A stretch of DNA of 64,000 nucleotides from Haliotis asinina. Taxonomy: Eukaryota > Mollusca > Gastropoda > Lepetellida > Haliotidae. The DNA lies in NCBI RefSeq assembly GCF_037392515.1, contig NC_090283.1, positions 38,146,249-38,210,248 on the forward strand, in the 5' to 3' direction. The position numbers and the translations under genes are program-made. Position 1 is the stretch's first letter. The number at the start of each line of letters is the position of its first letter. Below the pieces are notes generated by a model. The model did not search any database and had not been told where the DNA came from. It was given only the letters and a program-made list of their open reading frames with translations. Shown here piece after piece: positions 46,701-58,509 of this stretch.

Positions 46701-48602
46701 GCACATGGTAGGAAATGCATTGTCAGTGCCGCATTGATGAGAAATGTACCCCTCCATCCCATATTTTCGGCGACAGCAGCAGAGAGTAGCGGCCAAATCA
46801 GCATTCCTATAGCTGTTCCTGTTACTGATATTCCAACGGCTATTGGCCGCCATTTTGAAAATTGTCTGTTGACGTGGACCATACCGGCGGTGTAGGCGAG
46901 GGACACACCAGTTCCTGCGTCAAAATAAGTGCCCGCTATGCATATATGTAGGTCTCAGTTTCAGCCTTACATTATTCACCGTTACAAGAGACAATGCATT
47001 GTTTATGCAGATGATATTGCGACAGTCTGGTCTGAACCAGACTCTATTGTTCCTGACTGATAAAGCAAGCAAGGGTCGACTAAAGGGTCATCATCATTAT
47101 CATCATCATTTTGACGGCAGCTCAAGAAACACTTTATTTCTACACATACCCGGAAAAATGCCAAGGGTGAAATACAGCAGGTATATATTGTTCATCTGAC
47201 TGCCGATCGCATAGCCGAGTACAGTAAGTACTCCTGCAATTACAGTGGTGAGACGACACCCGACAGTTTCAACACATATCGTTCCAAGAATACCTGGAAA
47301 GCATGAGTGAAAATTCATTATTGATTAAGTAATAATTATTATTGGATCACAACGAGTAATGTTTTGAATAATAAGTATTATGGGTCACATTCCGTATCAT
47401 AAATGTTCAGTACGTTTCTCATTTTAGCAGCAGGCTTTAAGGTAGTGTTCTAGAGTTGCCTCCCTTGATTAATTGTCTACTTCTGGGAGATTAAAACTGT
47501 TTTAGAGCATTTTTCGGCGATGGCGATGGTCGTGTGCTCTCGAACTTTCAGGAAATGTTGACTGTATATGTTTAGAAGCCAGCTGCCTTGTTTTCGGACA
47601 CGGATATACATATTTACTGGAGTACATAACTCTGCCTTCGTCAACGCTTTATGTACATAACCGCTGCTTAACCGCTCGCTGTGTTACATTCTGCATAACT
47701 GTTTCTCACTCTCACATCAAAACTTCGGTGAGTTGACATTATATTTACGACCCATTAATTTAGACCTGACTCAGTTGTATTGTACATGAAACCTCTCTTG
47801 TGAATCTGTATAATTTTGGCCTTTGTTTTTCAATGAAAATATCACACTTGTTAGTGTTATATTTTGCTGGTTCTGTGGGAATTTCTTACACCTTTTGTCA
47901 CGGCAATTTTTAACCGTAACAACACACACACATATGCACTCACACACACAGACACACAGAGAGACAGACAGACACAGACACACACAGACACACAGAGGGG
48001 TTATTTTGACATCATGTAGTTGCGGAAAATAAAAACCAAAACAAATATCTGTCTTTCGCTCGTTAAATATCAAAAACAACTCGTGGTAAGATACATTGTA
48101 TCAGACAGATACTCATTTAGTAACCTGTATCACTATAGAGACGGATGATTCACGTTTTCACCATGGAAATTCCATAAAACAAGTGTTCAAACTAATGCCA
48201 TACATTTTCTAAAAATGGCTTATGCCGTCCCCTTTTCGATGAGTGTATAATTTTTATAAATACTATCATTTAACCTATACTTATCGTACAGACAAACCCG
48301 ATACATCCTCCCATGAGAGATCCCATCCAAGATAGTTCCCACTCCTTGGTGCCAAGAGGTTCCTTCATGTATGTGTACATTACTCCGTAAGAGTTTGAGA
48401 GTCCACCAAGACACATATTGGCGAAAAAACAACTGACGACCGCACCAATTTGCCAGTATCGTGTGTTTTGTTTGCCCGTTGATTTCTCAGTTGATCTGTT
48501 GTGAGGCTCCTCCTCCATACTGTTGCCGTGATAATTGGCGTTCATATTTTCACTGTCGCATCCAGACTTCAAGACCAACATGTTTGGTGCCATAGTTCCC
48601 AT
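43740..48602 (-). CDS. SLC16/monocarboxylate-transporter-like MFS protein (gene B)
   Basis: Six minus-strand exons: 48602-48290, 47293-47150, 46914-46627, 44772-44383, 44268-44143 and 43933-43740. All are phase 1; the total is 485 codons (484 aa). Exons 2, 4 and 5 have the same lengths as in gene A (144, 390, 126 nt). The first ATG in frame is at 48602. The exon 1 donor is ambiguous: 48290 keeps the length of gene A, and 48281 would add three residues. Family signs are LSNSYGVMYTYM, SWMGSLMGG, FSKWRPIAVGISVTGTAIG in TM5, MGWRGTFLI, GSMIGRVLFSG and GGWVGILSLVTVELFG. The DGGWGW motif before TM1 is absent. The N-terminus (about 60 aa before TM1) is much shorter than in gene A. A CR1-like LINE fragment lies antisense in intron 3. 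The predicted role is a plasma-membrane organic-acid or related carrier of unknown substrate. Confidence 0.85.
44055..44100 (+). repeat. Group A SINE tail relic
   Basis: The sequence GATACTGCTGAGTGTTCTGT, then AAAACTACACTCACTCAC, matches the 3' end of group A. It lies in the last intron of transporter B. Confidence 0.45.
44960..46025 (+). mobile_element. CR1/L2-like LINE, 3' part
   Basis: A plus-strand reading contains the C-terminal region after the RT: SFYGCELLAIL, then LWSMDGYTDKCKLLFLGKLF and KYSLFNYLSDYLVFGRFP, interrupted by stops. The element ends in an (ATTC)n tail at about 46007-46025. It is 5'-truncated and antisense to transporter B in intron 3. The clade is judged only from the tetranucleotide tail and protein pattern. 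Confidence 0.6.
46026..46626. other. Intron 3 of transporter gene B, right part
   Basis: Ordinary intron sequence. Segments 46300-46360 and 46515-46650 have diverged counterparts at 58135-58195 and 57855-58010, which mark the decayed third transporter copy. Confidence 0.5.
47921..47998. repeat. (CA)n/(CAGA)n microsatellite
   Basis: An impure CA-rich run with CAGA units in intron 1 of transporter B. Confidence 0.85.
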
Positions 48603-49360
48603 TACTATCTTCACCTAGCGGCATAGTGTGATGTCAGTTTTGAATTGGCTACCCCGCAAACTACTCAAAGCTCTAGATATTCATGTGCAACCTTCCGTTG
48701 AGAAGAGATGCTGAATCAACTGGTTCAAGCTGGATTTTCTTGCTGTACCGAATTCTTGTCACGGACACTAGTGACGAAACACAGCCGCTTGGGCAAATGC
48801 GGTCGTTACCCTGTCCATGGGGGTACATATGATGTATGTCTGAGGTTAAAAGGTTACTGGACACGCCACCACATAGATACCATAAACGGTGTCAGGATGT
48901 CAGTAAGATTAGATAAAACTTGGTAGATTATCGTATTTTCAATCGGCATTAGATTCGTATGAAAAGATCAGGTTGTTGCAATTGGTTCAAAAGTTTCTGT
49001 GCAAAACATCTGTAAAATTTGCATCGTACACGATGATTGTGCGATCTAGAAAAATTTTAAAAAAAAACTTACTTTGATAAGAATTCATCTAAACAGATCG
49101 AACAGAAATTCATTTTGTATTCTCATGTCCAATTAAAAGTATGTACGTTTAAAGTTTCTATTGCGTTTACTTTCCCTTTCATAAAGTACATATGTACCCT
49201 AATAGATATGCCATAATCAACTGATGTCGAGAATATCTGGTATGCTGAGTTACAACTCTATGATGCTGTTCACAGTAATTACTATAATTTACCTGTGTCT
49301 ATGCTTATAAGCAAAGAAAAGAATAAGAATAATATATCATATCTTGTCCTTTTTTATGGA
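48603..49360. other. Upstream region of transporter gene B
   Basis: No exon was recognised. A CTAG at 48615-48618 (read on the minus strand, just before GTGAAGATAG) could be an acceptor for a 5' UTR exon. No clear TATA/initiator pair was seen. Confidence 0.35.
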
Positions 49361-49502
49361 GGGAACATCGTGGATGTGTTTTTTTCTGTAGCTTAACCCA
49401 TTACAAGTTCAACATCATTGTGAAATTCCAGGTCGCTACATGCGCCGGCACAGTGATTCGACACACATCAATATACACTGGAGGTATTGTCAGTTCAGTG
49501 GT

Positions 49503-51510
49503 GTGAGTGAGTGAATTAATATTTAACGTCACATCGGCAATATTTCAACTATATCGTGACGAGAACCATTAATATTATGCATAACAGTGAATGGTAAAAG
49601 AAACTGTCAACGAAGGACAATAAAACAACTAGATTATCACAGAGAGATATTTAAAACTAGTAATTAAATCTAACACAGTTTACTACAGAGGACGATACAG
49701 TATAAAACAGGCTATAGATCGCCAAAAACTGACGGTAGATCATCATACCAGGGTCCATGGGGACTTACAGTACCTTTGCCACGTGCATGGACCCTAGTTG
49801 GATTTACACCATCCCCTACGCCGCTGGCGATTGTAGGATAGTTTAGCCGAATTTTAAAAGAACAAATATGCTACGTTTAAAATCGGGTAAACAAAATTAC
49901 CCGTGAAAGTTTTGGGACTTACGTACCTTTTAGCAGGACAATAATTTTATGATACTTTAACCCCCTTAGAGGATACAGCCACTAACAATATCAGTTGCTA
50001 ACCTATGCTACCAATAATTAAAATACATCTATATACAGCACATATTAATCAAAATTCAATCATGAAATCAATTTCTTTTTGAAAACCAATAAATAAATGA
50101 GCACTAACAGTGGTAAAAAGATCCTTAACAGTTTTGACATTGAAATATTTACCCCTTGTGAAAGAGAATACAACACATTCGAGCAGGATATGCTTGACCG
50201 CGACCCTCTCATCACAAGGAGGATCCTCACCTTTTAACAGGTATACATGTTTTTATCTTGTGTGGCCAATAATAGTCAGATACCCGTGAAGGTCCCGGGT
50301 TAGAATAGACTTTCAGCAACCCATGCTTGCCATAAAAAGTGACTGTGCTTGTCGTAAGAGGCGACTAACGGGATCGGGTGGTCAGGCTCGCAGATTGGTT
50401 GACACATGTCATCGGTTCCCATTTGCTCAGATCGATACTCATGCTGTTGAGCACTGGATTGTCTGGTCCAAACCCGATTATTTATAGACCGCCGCCAGTA
50501 TAGCTGGAATATTGCTGAGTGCAGGGTAAAAGTAAACTCACTCATTCAGTCACTCACTTTGTAGTAAGAATAAGGAATAAGAAGTGGTGTGACAGATTTG
50601 TTGAGTGCTGCCTTAACGGCAAGGTCGGCGATGGTATTCCCAGAAATGCCAACGTGGCTGGCCAGCCAACAGAGGACGATGTCGCCAGGAGCAAGATCAG
50701 TGTACAGTTAAAAGTGGATGTTTGCAAGAAAGATGTTTAATTCTCTGAAGACAAGAAAGAAAGTCTGAATAGACTATATATTGTTTATGTTTAGGGTGTC
50801 TTTGAATATATCTAAGAGCCGTTGATATGGTGTTTGATTCAACTGTGAAAATAGAACTGCTATCTGGTAGTCTAGAAGGTATTGTTCTGGATCCAATGAC
50901 AGTGGCATAAGCTACAGCACAACCGTCCTTGAACCCATCTGTAAATAAGGATTTGTAATTGTTATATTTGTTTTTTTAATTGATTATATTCTTGTTTATA
51001 TTGTAAGTCATTTGTTTCTGATTATTTAAATTTAGTTAAGTCAACTTGTGGCCTGACCAATTGCCAAGGAGGTAAAGAAAGAAGACGGGAAGGAGCTTTA
51101 TTTTCCAGCTCAATGCCGGCGGCAGTAATGAAAGGTTTAATTCTCAGCCCAAGAGAACAAGAGGAGTTTTCTATGTTTTACATAAATGAGGATTAAAGAC
51201 ACAGTGGAATGAAGGATTAAACTCGTTTGAATAGAGTTTCTTAATATATTGTAAAACTGATTTTATACGACATTGTGTAAGAGAAGGCTCATCAGCCTCA
51301 ACGTAGAGACTGTCAACGGGAGAGGTTATAAAAGACCCAAGACAAAGTCTGAGGCCTTGGTGGTGAACAGAATCAAGTAGTTTTAGGTTGCTTATGCAGG
51401 CTCCACCATATACGATGGAGCCATAATCAAGTTTGGAACGGACGAGTGATCGATACAGATGGAGGAGGGTAGTTGATCATTTTCCCATTTAGAATTTGAA
51501 ATAACTAGTG
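49503..51510 (-). mobile_element. I/Nimbus-like LINE, 5'-truncated, antisense, with SINE insertion
   Basis: Reading right to left: an RT tail region (RSKLDYGSIVYGGA, LLDSVHHQGLRLCLGSF), then RNase H (DGCAVAYATVIGSRTIPSRL, CWLASHVGISGNTIADLAVK), then a C-terminal zinc-knuckle-like part, the 3' UTR, and an ACTC tail at 49503. It closely matches the plus-strand LINE at 51.6-55.7 kb. A group A SINE (50283-50560) interrupts it just after NKSVTPLLIPYS. The frame is broken in places. It sits between two pieces of the third transporter's exon 6. Confidence 0.8.
50283..50560 (+). repeat. SINE-like retroelement, group A, inserted in a LINE
   Basis: It starts ACCCGTGAAGGTCCC and ends in an ACTC-rich tail. 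LINE sequence resumes on both sides, so the SINE is younger than that LINE copy. No clean target duplication was seen. Confidence 0.75.
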
Positions 51511-51599
51511 CCTTCAGGCATTTAGTTTAGTTGTAGGCAGCCCTTCTGAAGTACAAGAGGTCTTCCGTGTTTGCATTATCGATACAATAAAAATGCAGC

Positions 51600-54500
51600 C
51601 TGACTTTTATTCTGTTTGACTACATTAGCTGCCTGTGTCTGCATTGCTGGATTATAACATCCCTGTAACCCTGGAGTTTCGTTGTCGTTTCCACTTCGAC
51701 GCCGTCCTTGTTGACACTCCATGGTGGGTGGGGAGCGGAGATGTTGAATCCACTTTTCTCATTATGGCTACACAACTACTTTCTGGTTCTCACAGTAAAA
51801 AGGCATTTGGAGACAGATTCAGTCTTCTCATCCGATGATGAATCTCTTCCTAATGTTAACTCATGGCCGCGTGTTTTAGTTGTTGAAGGCATAGATGGTC
51901 TGCTTTTCGAGAAAGGATAAGAAACATTCGCGAAAGAAAGAATAAAGCCGTCAAACATCTGGAAGTGCCCTTGTCAAACCCTGTACAGGTTCATTATTCA
52001 TATGAACCTTTGGATATGGATGTGTCTCCATCGCTGTCACTACAGCGTAAAAGACCCCAACCTCGTGTTAGATCACCAATCGAACTCCATGAGTTATACA
52101 CCAAATATCCTTCAATGGAACTGTAGAGGATTTCGCAACAATTTTAATCACCTTCGGCTATTAATACAAGATCTAAAACCATCAGCCTTTTGCTTACAGG
52201 AAACTTTCCTTAAAGCTACAGATAATTTTGGTTCAAAATATTATAATTCATACCATCACCTTTCTCCTCCAGGTGATAAAGCTACAGGAGGAACTTCTGT
52301 TATGGTTAGGCAGGGCGTCACTCACAGTCCTGTTCCTCTCAATAGCCCCTCCAGACTGTGGCTGTACGATTAACCCTGAATATTGTTTTTACCCTGTGCT
52401 CGTTCTATATTCCATCTTCGTTTTGTCTCCGACAGGTTGATCTTCAAGCATTATATGACCAGCTACCCAAGCCTTGTGTCATCATGGGAGATTTAAATAG
52501 CCATAACCCACTTTGGAGTAGTACTAATCTCAATGCTAAGGGTAAAATCTTAAGTTTTTCTCAAACAATGATTTATACATTTTTAATGATGGTTCTGACA
52601 CTTATCTTCATTCAAGAACTGGCACGTACTCTTGCCTGGACTGGTCAGTTGTGGATTCCAATTTACTGAGTGAATTTGAGTGGTCAGTTCAGGATGACTT
52701 GTGCGGAAGTGACCACTTCCCATCTGTGTCTCCAACTGATGTCCCTCCATCATCCACATGGAATTTCACTAAGGCTAACTGGCCTTTATATGCAACTCTT
52801 TGTACTAATACACTAAAACCTGATGTTTTTATTGATACAACTGATCCCATAGAATGTTTCTCTGCTGAACGTCTCAAAATAGCTGACGATTGTATTTTGA
52901 AGTCCTCTCCAAATCCTCACTTACGTAAACCATGGTTTACAGCTGATTGCAAACAAACTAGGAAGGCACGGAAGACGGCAGAATAATATTTCCCTTAAAG
53001 GTAAGGGAAACAAATCAAGCATATACCATCTCAAATCTGGAGATCAATTGTTAACTGATCACTCTGGTATCGCAAATACACTTGGTGAAACACTTGCAAA
53101 ACATTCTTCCTCATCCAACTATGTACCTGAATACCAAAACCTGCATGAGAAGAATTACATAAATTTTCATTCGGACAATGGGTTTAGATTATAACTCTTT
53201 TCTCTCCATGAGCTTTTTTAGGCTCTTAAACAAGCTCATAACACTGCTACAGGAGTCGATGGTGTATGTGTACATTATTAACTCCCGAAGCACTTACCCG
53301 AACCATGTTAAGAGACACTGTTAAGTATCTTTGATGAAATTTGGACAACTGGTAAATTTCCTGCATCCTGGCGTGATGCCATAGTTGTTCCCATACCCAA
53401 ATCTGGTCGTGATCATACTGATCCATCCAGTTATAAATCTTTTCTCTGAGTAGCTGCGTTTGCAAAACCATGCAACGCATGGTGAATAACAGATTTCCTG
53501 CATCCTGGCGTGATGCCATAGTTGTTCCCATACCCAAATCTGGTCGTGATCATACTGATCCATCCAGTTATAAATCTTTTCTCTGAGTAGCTGCGTTTGC
53601 AAAACCATGCAAAGCATGGTGAATAACAGATTAACATGGTACTTGGAATTGAATAATTTAATCACAGATATTCAATGTGGCTTTCGTAATAACTGAAGTA
53701 CTATTGACCAATTGGTTCGACTGGAATCATTTGTTCAGAATGCTTTTGTCAACATGCATGTGTCCATGTTTTTTGATTTAGAAAAGGCTTATGACACTAC
53801 ATGGAAGCATGGCATTTTAAAATATTTTAATGATTTTGGATTGCGAGACCGCCTGCCTCAATTTATATCAGAATTTTTAACCGACAGGCAATTTTGAGTC
53901 CGAGTGGGTTCTACACTGTCTGATCGTTATACTCAGGATCAGGGTGTCCCACAAGGCAGTATCCTGTCTGTCACTTTATTTAGCATTAAAATCAGCAGTT
54001 TAGCAAAGGTTTTAAATGATTCAATTGACGGATCCCTTTTCGTGGATGATTTTAATATATCTTCTCGTGGGAAAAATATGCATACTATTGAACGACAATT
54101 ACAACTTTGTTTCAAAATCAAAAACAAATTGTATCCATTTTTGCCGACAGTATAAACTTCACACAGATCCGCAATTATATTTAGATAACACACCTATTAA
54201 AGTTGTAAAACAAGCGAAATTCTCAGGGTTAATTTTTGATCACCATTTGACCTCATATCAAATACCTAAGAAATAAATGCCTTGAGGCCCAAGATTTGCA
54301 GAGGGTTGTTTCCAACACGAAGTGGGGAGGGGATAAAAATTCCCTCCTCCACCTGTGCTTATACGATCCGAACTTGATTATGGCTCCATTGTATATTATA
54401 AAACTATTGGATTCTGTCCACCAAGGCCTAAGACTCTGTCTTGGGTCCTTTCGAACTTCCCCTGCTGACAGTCTCTATGTCGAGGCCGATTAGCCTTTTT

Positions 54501-55693
54501 TTACCCAAAGGCGTATAAAATTATCCTTACAGTATCTCACAAAATTATATTCTCATGCGTCTAAAAACCCTGTCTTGTAAACGTCCACTTTCAACATATA
54601 TTAACGAATTGCATAATTGCATAATCTTGCTACTGGCCGATGTGACATCGTCCTTTGTTGGTTACCCAGCCATGTTGGTATTTCTGGGAATTCAATGGCT
54701 CATCTTGCTGCCAAGGAAGCACTCAACAAATCTGTGACATGACTTCTTATTCCATACTCTGATAACAAAGCTAGCATTAGATCTTACATCTGTGATGACG
54801 AAGTGGTATCACGTAGGCATCAACAAACTACATGAAATACAAACTTATATTGGTTACACCTACTTGGGGTGTCAGTCCAGATTTGAGGAGGTCATTATGC
54901 GACGTTGTAGCATTGGCCATACACGTTATACTCACAAATATCTGTTAAAAGGTGAAGATCCTCCGTTTTGTATCCCTTGTGATGAGAGAGTCACGGTCAA
55001 ACATCTTCTGCTTGACAGTGTTGAATTCTCCATCATAAGGGATGTTCCACATTGCAACTGTGAAGGATCGTTTTAATACTGTTAATAACCATTTAATTCT
55101 TGGATATTTAAAAGAAATTGATTTAATTAATGAATTTTGATAAATATGTTCTGTAAATAGATGAGTTTTAATGACTGGTAGTTTTGATTAGTAACTTTGA
55201 TTGTTTTTGGCTATATCTTCAAAGGGGATTAAAGTACCCCGAGAGGGTATGTAAGACCCAAACCTTTCAAAGAAACATTTAAACCTACCAAATTTTTAAC
55301 TGTAGCATTTTTGTTATTTTAATTTTCGGCTAGTTTTTCCTACAGTCGCAAGTAGCTGAGGTGATGGTGTCAATCCAACTAGGGTCCATGCAGGTAGCAA
55401 AAAGGCACTGTAAGTCCCCATGGTCCCTGGTATAGTGATCTATCCTCAACTGATGGCGACCTATAGCCAATTTTCACATTGCCCAAACTGATTTGTCTCC
55501 TTTTAAGATATCTGCTAGCTAGTGTTAACTCAGTCTGTGATAATCTAGTGCTTTACTGTCTTTCGTCGACAGGATTTTATATATGATGTGTCTATCGTAT
55601 AAATTTAGAACCAGTTTTAGTCACGATATGGCTGAAATATTGCCGATGTGACTTTAAATCTTAACTCACTCACTAACTCACTCACTCAATCAC
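51600..55693 (+). mobile_element. I/Nimbus-like LINE, nearly full length but dead
   Basis: ORF1 remnants (SSDDESLPNVNSWPRVLVVE) are followed by an apparent internal deletion, then ORF2. The APE endonuclease shows ILQWNCRGFRNNF, CLQETFL, IMGDLNSHNPLW and GSDHFP. The RT shows FDLEKAYDTTW, QGVPQGSILSV and LFVDDF. An RNase H part (SHVGISGNSMAHLAAKEALN) and a C-terminal cysteine/histidine motif (PPFCIPCDERVTVKHLLL) follow. Several frameshifts and stops break the ORF2, and a 137-bp stretch is tandemly duplicated before the RT core (about 53356-53630). The 3' UTR ends in AACTCACTCAC repeats at 55693. It lies in the gap of the third transporter copy. Confidence 0.85.
53356..53630. repeat. 137-bp tandem duplication inside the LINE
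   Basis: Two almost identical copies starting TTTCCTGCATCCTGGCGTGA, back to back, covering the PASWRDAIVVPIPKSG region of the RT. This duplication is not part of the family structure. Confidence 0.9.
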
Positions 55694-55703
55694 TCACTAA
55701 ATA

Positions 55704-55775
55704 GTAAGTGAGTTGAAATTTAATGCCACCCCGGAATATATCAGCTACATAGTGACGAGAAAGGTTGTGCATAAA
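55704..55775 (-). repeat. LINE 3'-end fragment facing the previous LINE
   Basis: GTGAGTTGAAATTTAATGCC and ATATATCAGCTACATAGTGA resemble the LINE 3' terminus in inverse orientation, tail to tail with the LINE ending at 55693. Confidence 0.5.
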
Positions 55776-55889
55776 CAACTGTTACCAGAGTGTATTTTCT
55801 GTAGTTTGTAAGTTATTGATTGAGTGATAGGTGTTATAGGAAACATTGCGTGTCATCAGTAATAGTATTTTAGCGACACGCCTTTAAGG

Positions 55890-56620
55890 CAGTACTTTAG
55901 AGCTGCCTCCCTTTGGTGTGTTTTGACAGTTGATAACCACGAGGCTGATCCCGAAGGTTCCATACTGGAATGCTCTGTTGATACTGTTTCAAACACGTTT
56001 TTCTGAAAGTCTCAAAGACGTCGGCCATCAGCAGTACGTCCCTTCTCAAATACATGTCGTAGTAACCGCCTACATTCTTACAGGATAGAGTCCCACACAT
56101 GTAGGTCATGCTCGTAATCGTCCGAGGGGATGTTCAAGTTGGCTAAGTGACTATAAAAGCATGGTTCCATGAATCCAGACCAATCGTCTGTGTTCTCACT
56201 CTTCACTTTGTAAAGGTACACTCTCTTCCTCAACAGTGAGGACAGAGTCGCCGCATCGGTGAATCGATTGGTGATAGCGAAGGTATCGTTACCAAACTGT
56301 CAAGGGGCGACATAAGAAACTGGGCGCTGTTAATAAATCTCAGACCGTTTAACGGGGAGATATATTTTTATATGGTTTTGGGAATACACTTAAAGCTGCT
56401 ATCGGCCTTAGAGATGGCCTGCATAATAAGGTAGGCATCGTACCCTCGAAGTTTGTGAAACACCATGGGGATGGTTATCTTTTGGGAATTGTTTTGATTC
56501 CAGTTATACTTTACACGCATTGCCAGTGATGTGACAATGATCTCTCACGGAATCATCTTCAAGGGGTCCAGTATCTATCTCACCAACGAACGAAATGGGC
56601 TTCTGGTGTTATACACATGG
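55890..56620 (-). mobile_element. Polinton/Maverick fossil: part of the protein-primed DNA polymerase B
   Basis: Minus-strand peptides such as GGYYDMYLRRDVLLMADVFE and, further upstream, VRDHCHITGN are characteristic of Polinton pPolB. Only this part of one gene was recognised; no capsid, integrase, ATPase or terminal repeats were seen. It is broken, with several interruptions and lost ends, and appears old. Confidence 0.7.
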
Positions 56621-57854
56621 GGGTACGGTCCCAAAGGACATGAGAAATGTTCCGGTTGTGTGTGGACACCACGGGAGCATTTGTTCATGTTCCTGGGTTC
56701 TGTACTTAAAACTTCTGTTTCTGTTCTATTCTGTTGTGTCAGGTGTCAAGGTACGGACATGTGATGTTGTTGAAGTATGAATTTTAGTGTGTTTTTGTTC
56801 TCTTGAGGGATGTCGATTCTGATCGCAGTCTTCCCCACAACTTGACAAAACATCCCTGACTTTTTCTCTTTGTTTTGTAAGGACAAGATATATGATATAT
56901 ACCGTATAGAGAATGTAGGTCAGAGTTATCGAGTGAGGCTATCGCTTAGCTTGATGTATGTTCGGTTTTGCTCGGAGCTTGGTTAGTTGAACCTAGTGTT
57001 TACCTAGTACCTAGTTCCCTATATTGACAGTGGTGCGATGTAGATATATAGTACAAACAAATTGATTTCAGTACAGAGTATTAAGTGGACTGTCCTATAG
57101 TGTCCCAGGTGTGAGTATTTACCAGTTTACAAGACGTTTTAGAACCACTCACGTGGTATAAGAATTGCTATAAATTGATGAAGAAAATTCATTCTCTCGA
57201 CGCCTCATTCCATTATGAGAATGGGCTGAATGTTGATTTTGAACTTCATGATATTGAAAAGCCATGGCAACCTGTTCGTGGAATGAATGCCAGAAAGTTA
57301 TGAGAAATTTCAGAATTGTTAGGGAAATATCGCGGTTTCAAGAAATTTGTTCTTTCCTTTTTAGACGTTCATAGTCGTGGAAATCAAATAAAAGGCATGT
57401 CCATAACAAACAAAGGTGTGGCTCAGTTCTGGCGGTAAATCAGTGCTGTATGAAAGCCATGGAGCAGAGTTATAAATCCGAAAATTAAAAGAACTTGTTG
57501 GAATACGAGCCCCCATTCAGGCTTATGCATGGGGATGTTCTCGTTCGTAGCCTGTGTCAGTAACTGGAGTCAGCCTCAGCGAAACTAATACTCACACAGC
57601 ATTTTAAGTCAGACCAGCGCTCATGTGACCTACAAACCTCCTGTTACTGACGTGAAGGCTGTTATTAGGCTGTTAAAGACTGAATTTAACATGCCTAAGC
57701 TGGAGAACTAGTCTATTTTAGGCTCCTTAGTCACCTGTAGTGATTACTCCATCCCTTTAGCAGTAGTAGGAACATTTTGCCATAATTTGAAATAACAGAT
57801 ATTCAACGATTAAAAAGTATGGTTGAAATATATTAACATTTTGGACTTACATAC
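56621..57854. other. Unassigned stretch between the Polinton fossil and transporter copy C
   Basis: No gene was recognised. Around 57180-57300 an open frame gives KKIHSLDASFHYENGLNVDF; its origin is unknown and it may belong to the neighbouring fossil element. Confidence 0.35.
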
Positions 57855-58336
57855 CCTCACATCTTGGCTTTTGTGCCAGTCACATGCATTATGGGCATAT
57901 GGCTTACTCAAACACTGAATAACGAAAGGAACAGAATACTGTCGCCTCAAATGTCACTCTTTCTTTAACATTTGGAGACGCTTCCTTGTGATATTGTGGA
58001 TAAATAATGCATGTGTTGTATGAACGTGTGGTATAACCTTGGAGCAAATATTAATAAAATTACACATTCCGCTATGCTTAAGGCTTATTTACACATAAAA
58101 GCTTGGAGGTTTAAGGTAAGTGATTATAAATAAATTGGAATATGTTTTCAACAAATCATCATCACTCTTGGTATTATCTAAAGACAGCTTAAGGGTCACA
58201 GGCAACGTAAACCACAACTTTGCAGATCCTGATACCTTTCGGGATGCACTTGCCGAAACAAATCATCAAAAATGCCAATCAAACCTATAAAGTTAAATAA
58301 AACACGATGGAAAAAGCCCGCGAAATTGGGGTGTAC

Positions 58337-58480
58337 CTGGGAGATTGCCAAGGGTAAAAGACAGCGGGTATATGTTGTTCATCTGACTGCCAGTGGTATA
58401 ACCTATTACAGCAAGTACTGCTCCAGTTGCAGTGGTGAGACGACCCCCGATATTATCGACAAATAACCTTCCAAATCTAC
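58337..58480 (-). pseudogene. Surviving exon 2 of the third SLC16-like copy
   Basis: The 144-nt exon has the family length, an intact acceptor (TTTCCCAG), a GTACAC donor, phase-1 borders and 48 open codons (GGRLTTATGAVLAVIGYTTG, then QMNNIY). It matches exon 2 of gene B (CRLTTVIAGVLTVLGYAIG, QMNNIYLLY). No partner exon 1 was found to the right, where the foldback-like element begins about 30 bp away. Confidence 0.65.
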
Positions 58481-58509
58481 CTGGGAAACATGAGTGATCA
58501 TACATTTAA

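Larger units (their letters stand above)
49361..58480 (-). pseudogene. Decayed third SLC16-like copy (C), scattered by insertions
   Basis: Four blocks match transporter B. 49361-49498 matches the 3' end and 3' UTR (43640-43740). 51532-51590 matches the coding part of exon 6 (43797-43857). 57855-58195 matches exon 3 end and intron 3 segments (46515-46650 and 46300-46360, in swapped order). 58337-58480 matches exon 2. Their overall order, exon 2 to exon 6 on the minus strand, is that of a tandem gene. About 57 nt of exon 6 including the stop are missing, most of exon 3 is lost and its donor GTAAGC is not preserved. Exons 1, 4 and 5 were not found. LINEs, a SINE and a Polinton fragment fill the gaps. 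Confidence 0.7.

Noticed and set aside
47823-48079. Open frames across the CA microsatellite
   Set aside because: Low-complexity translation of the repeat.
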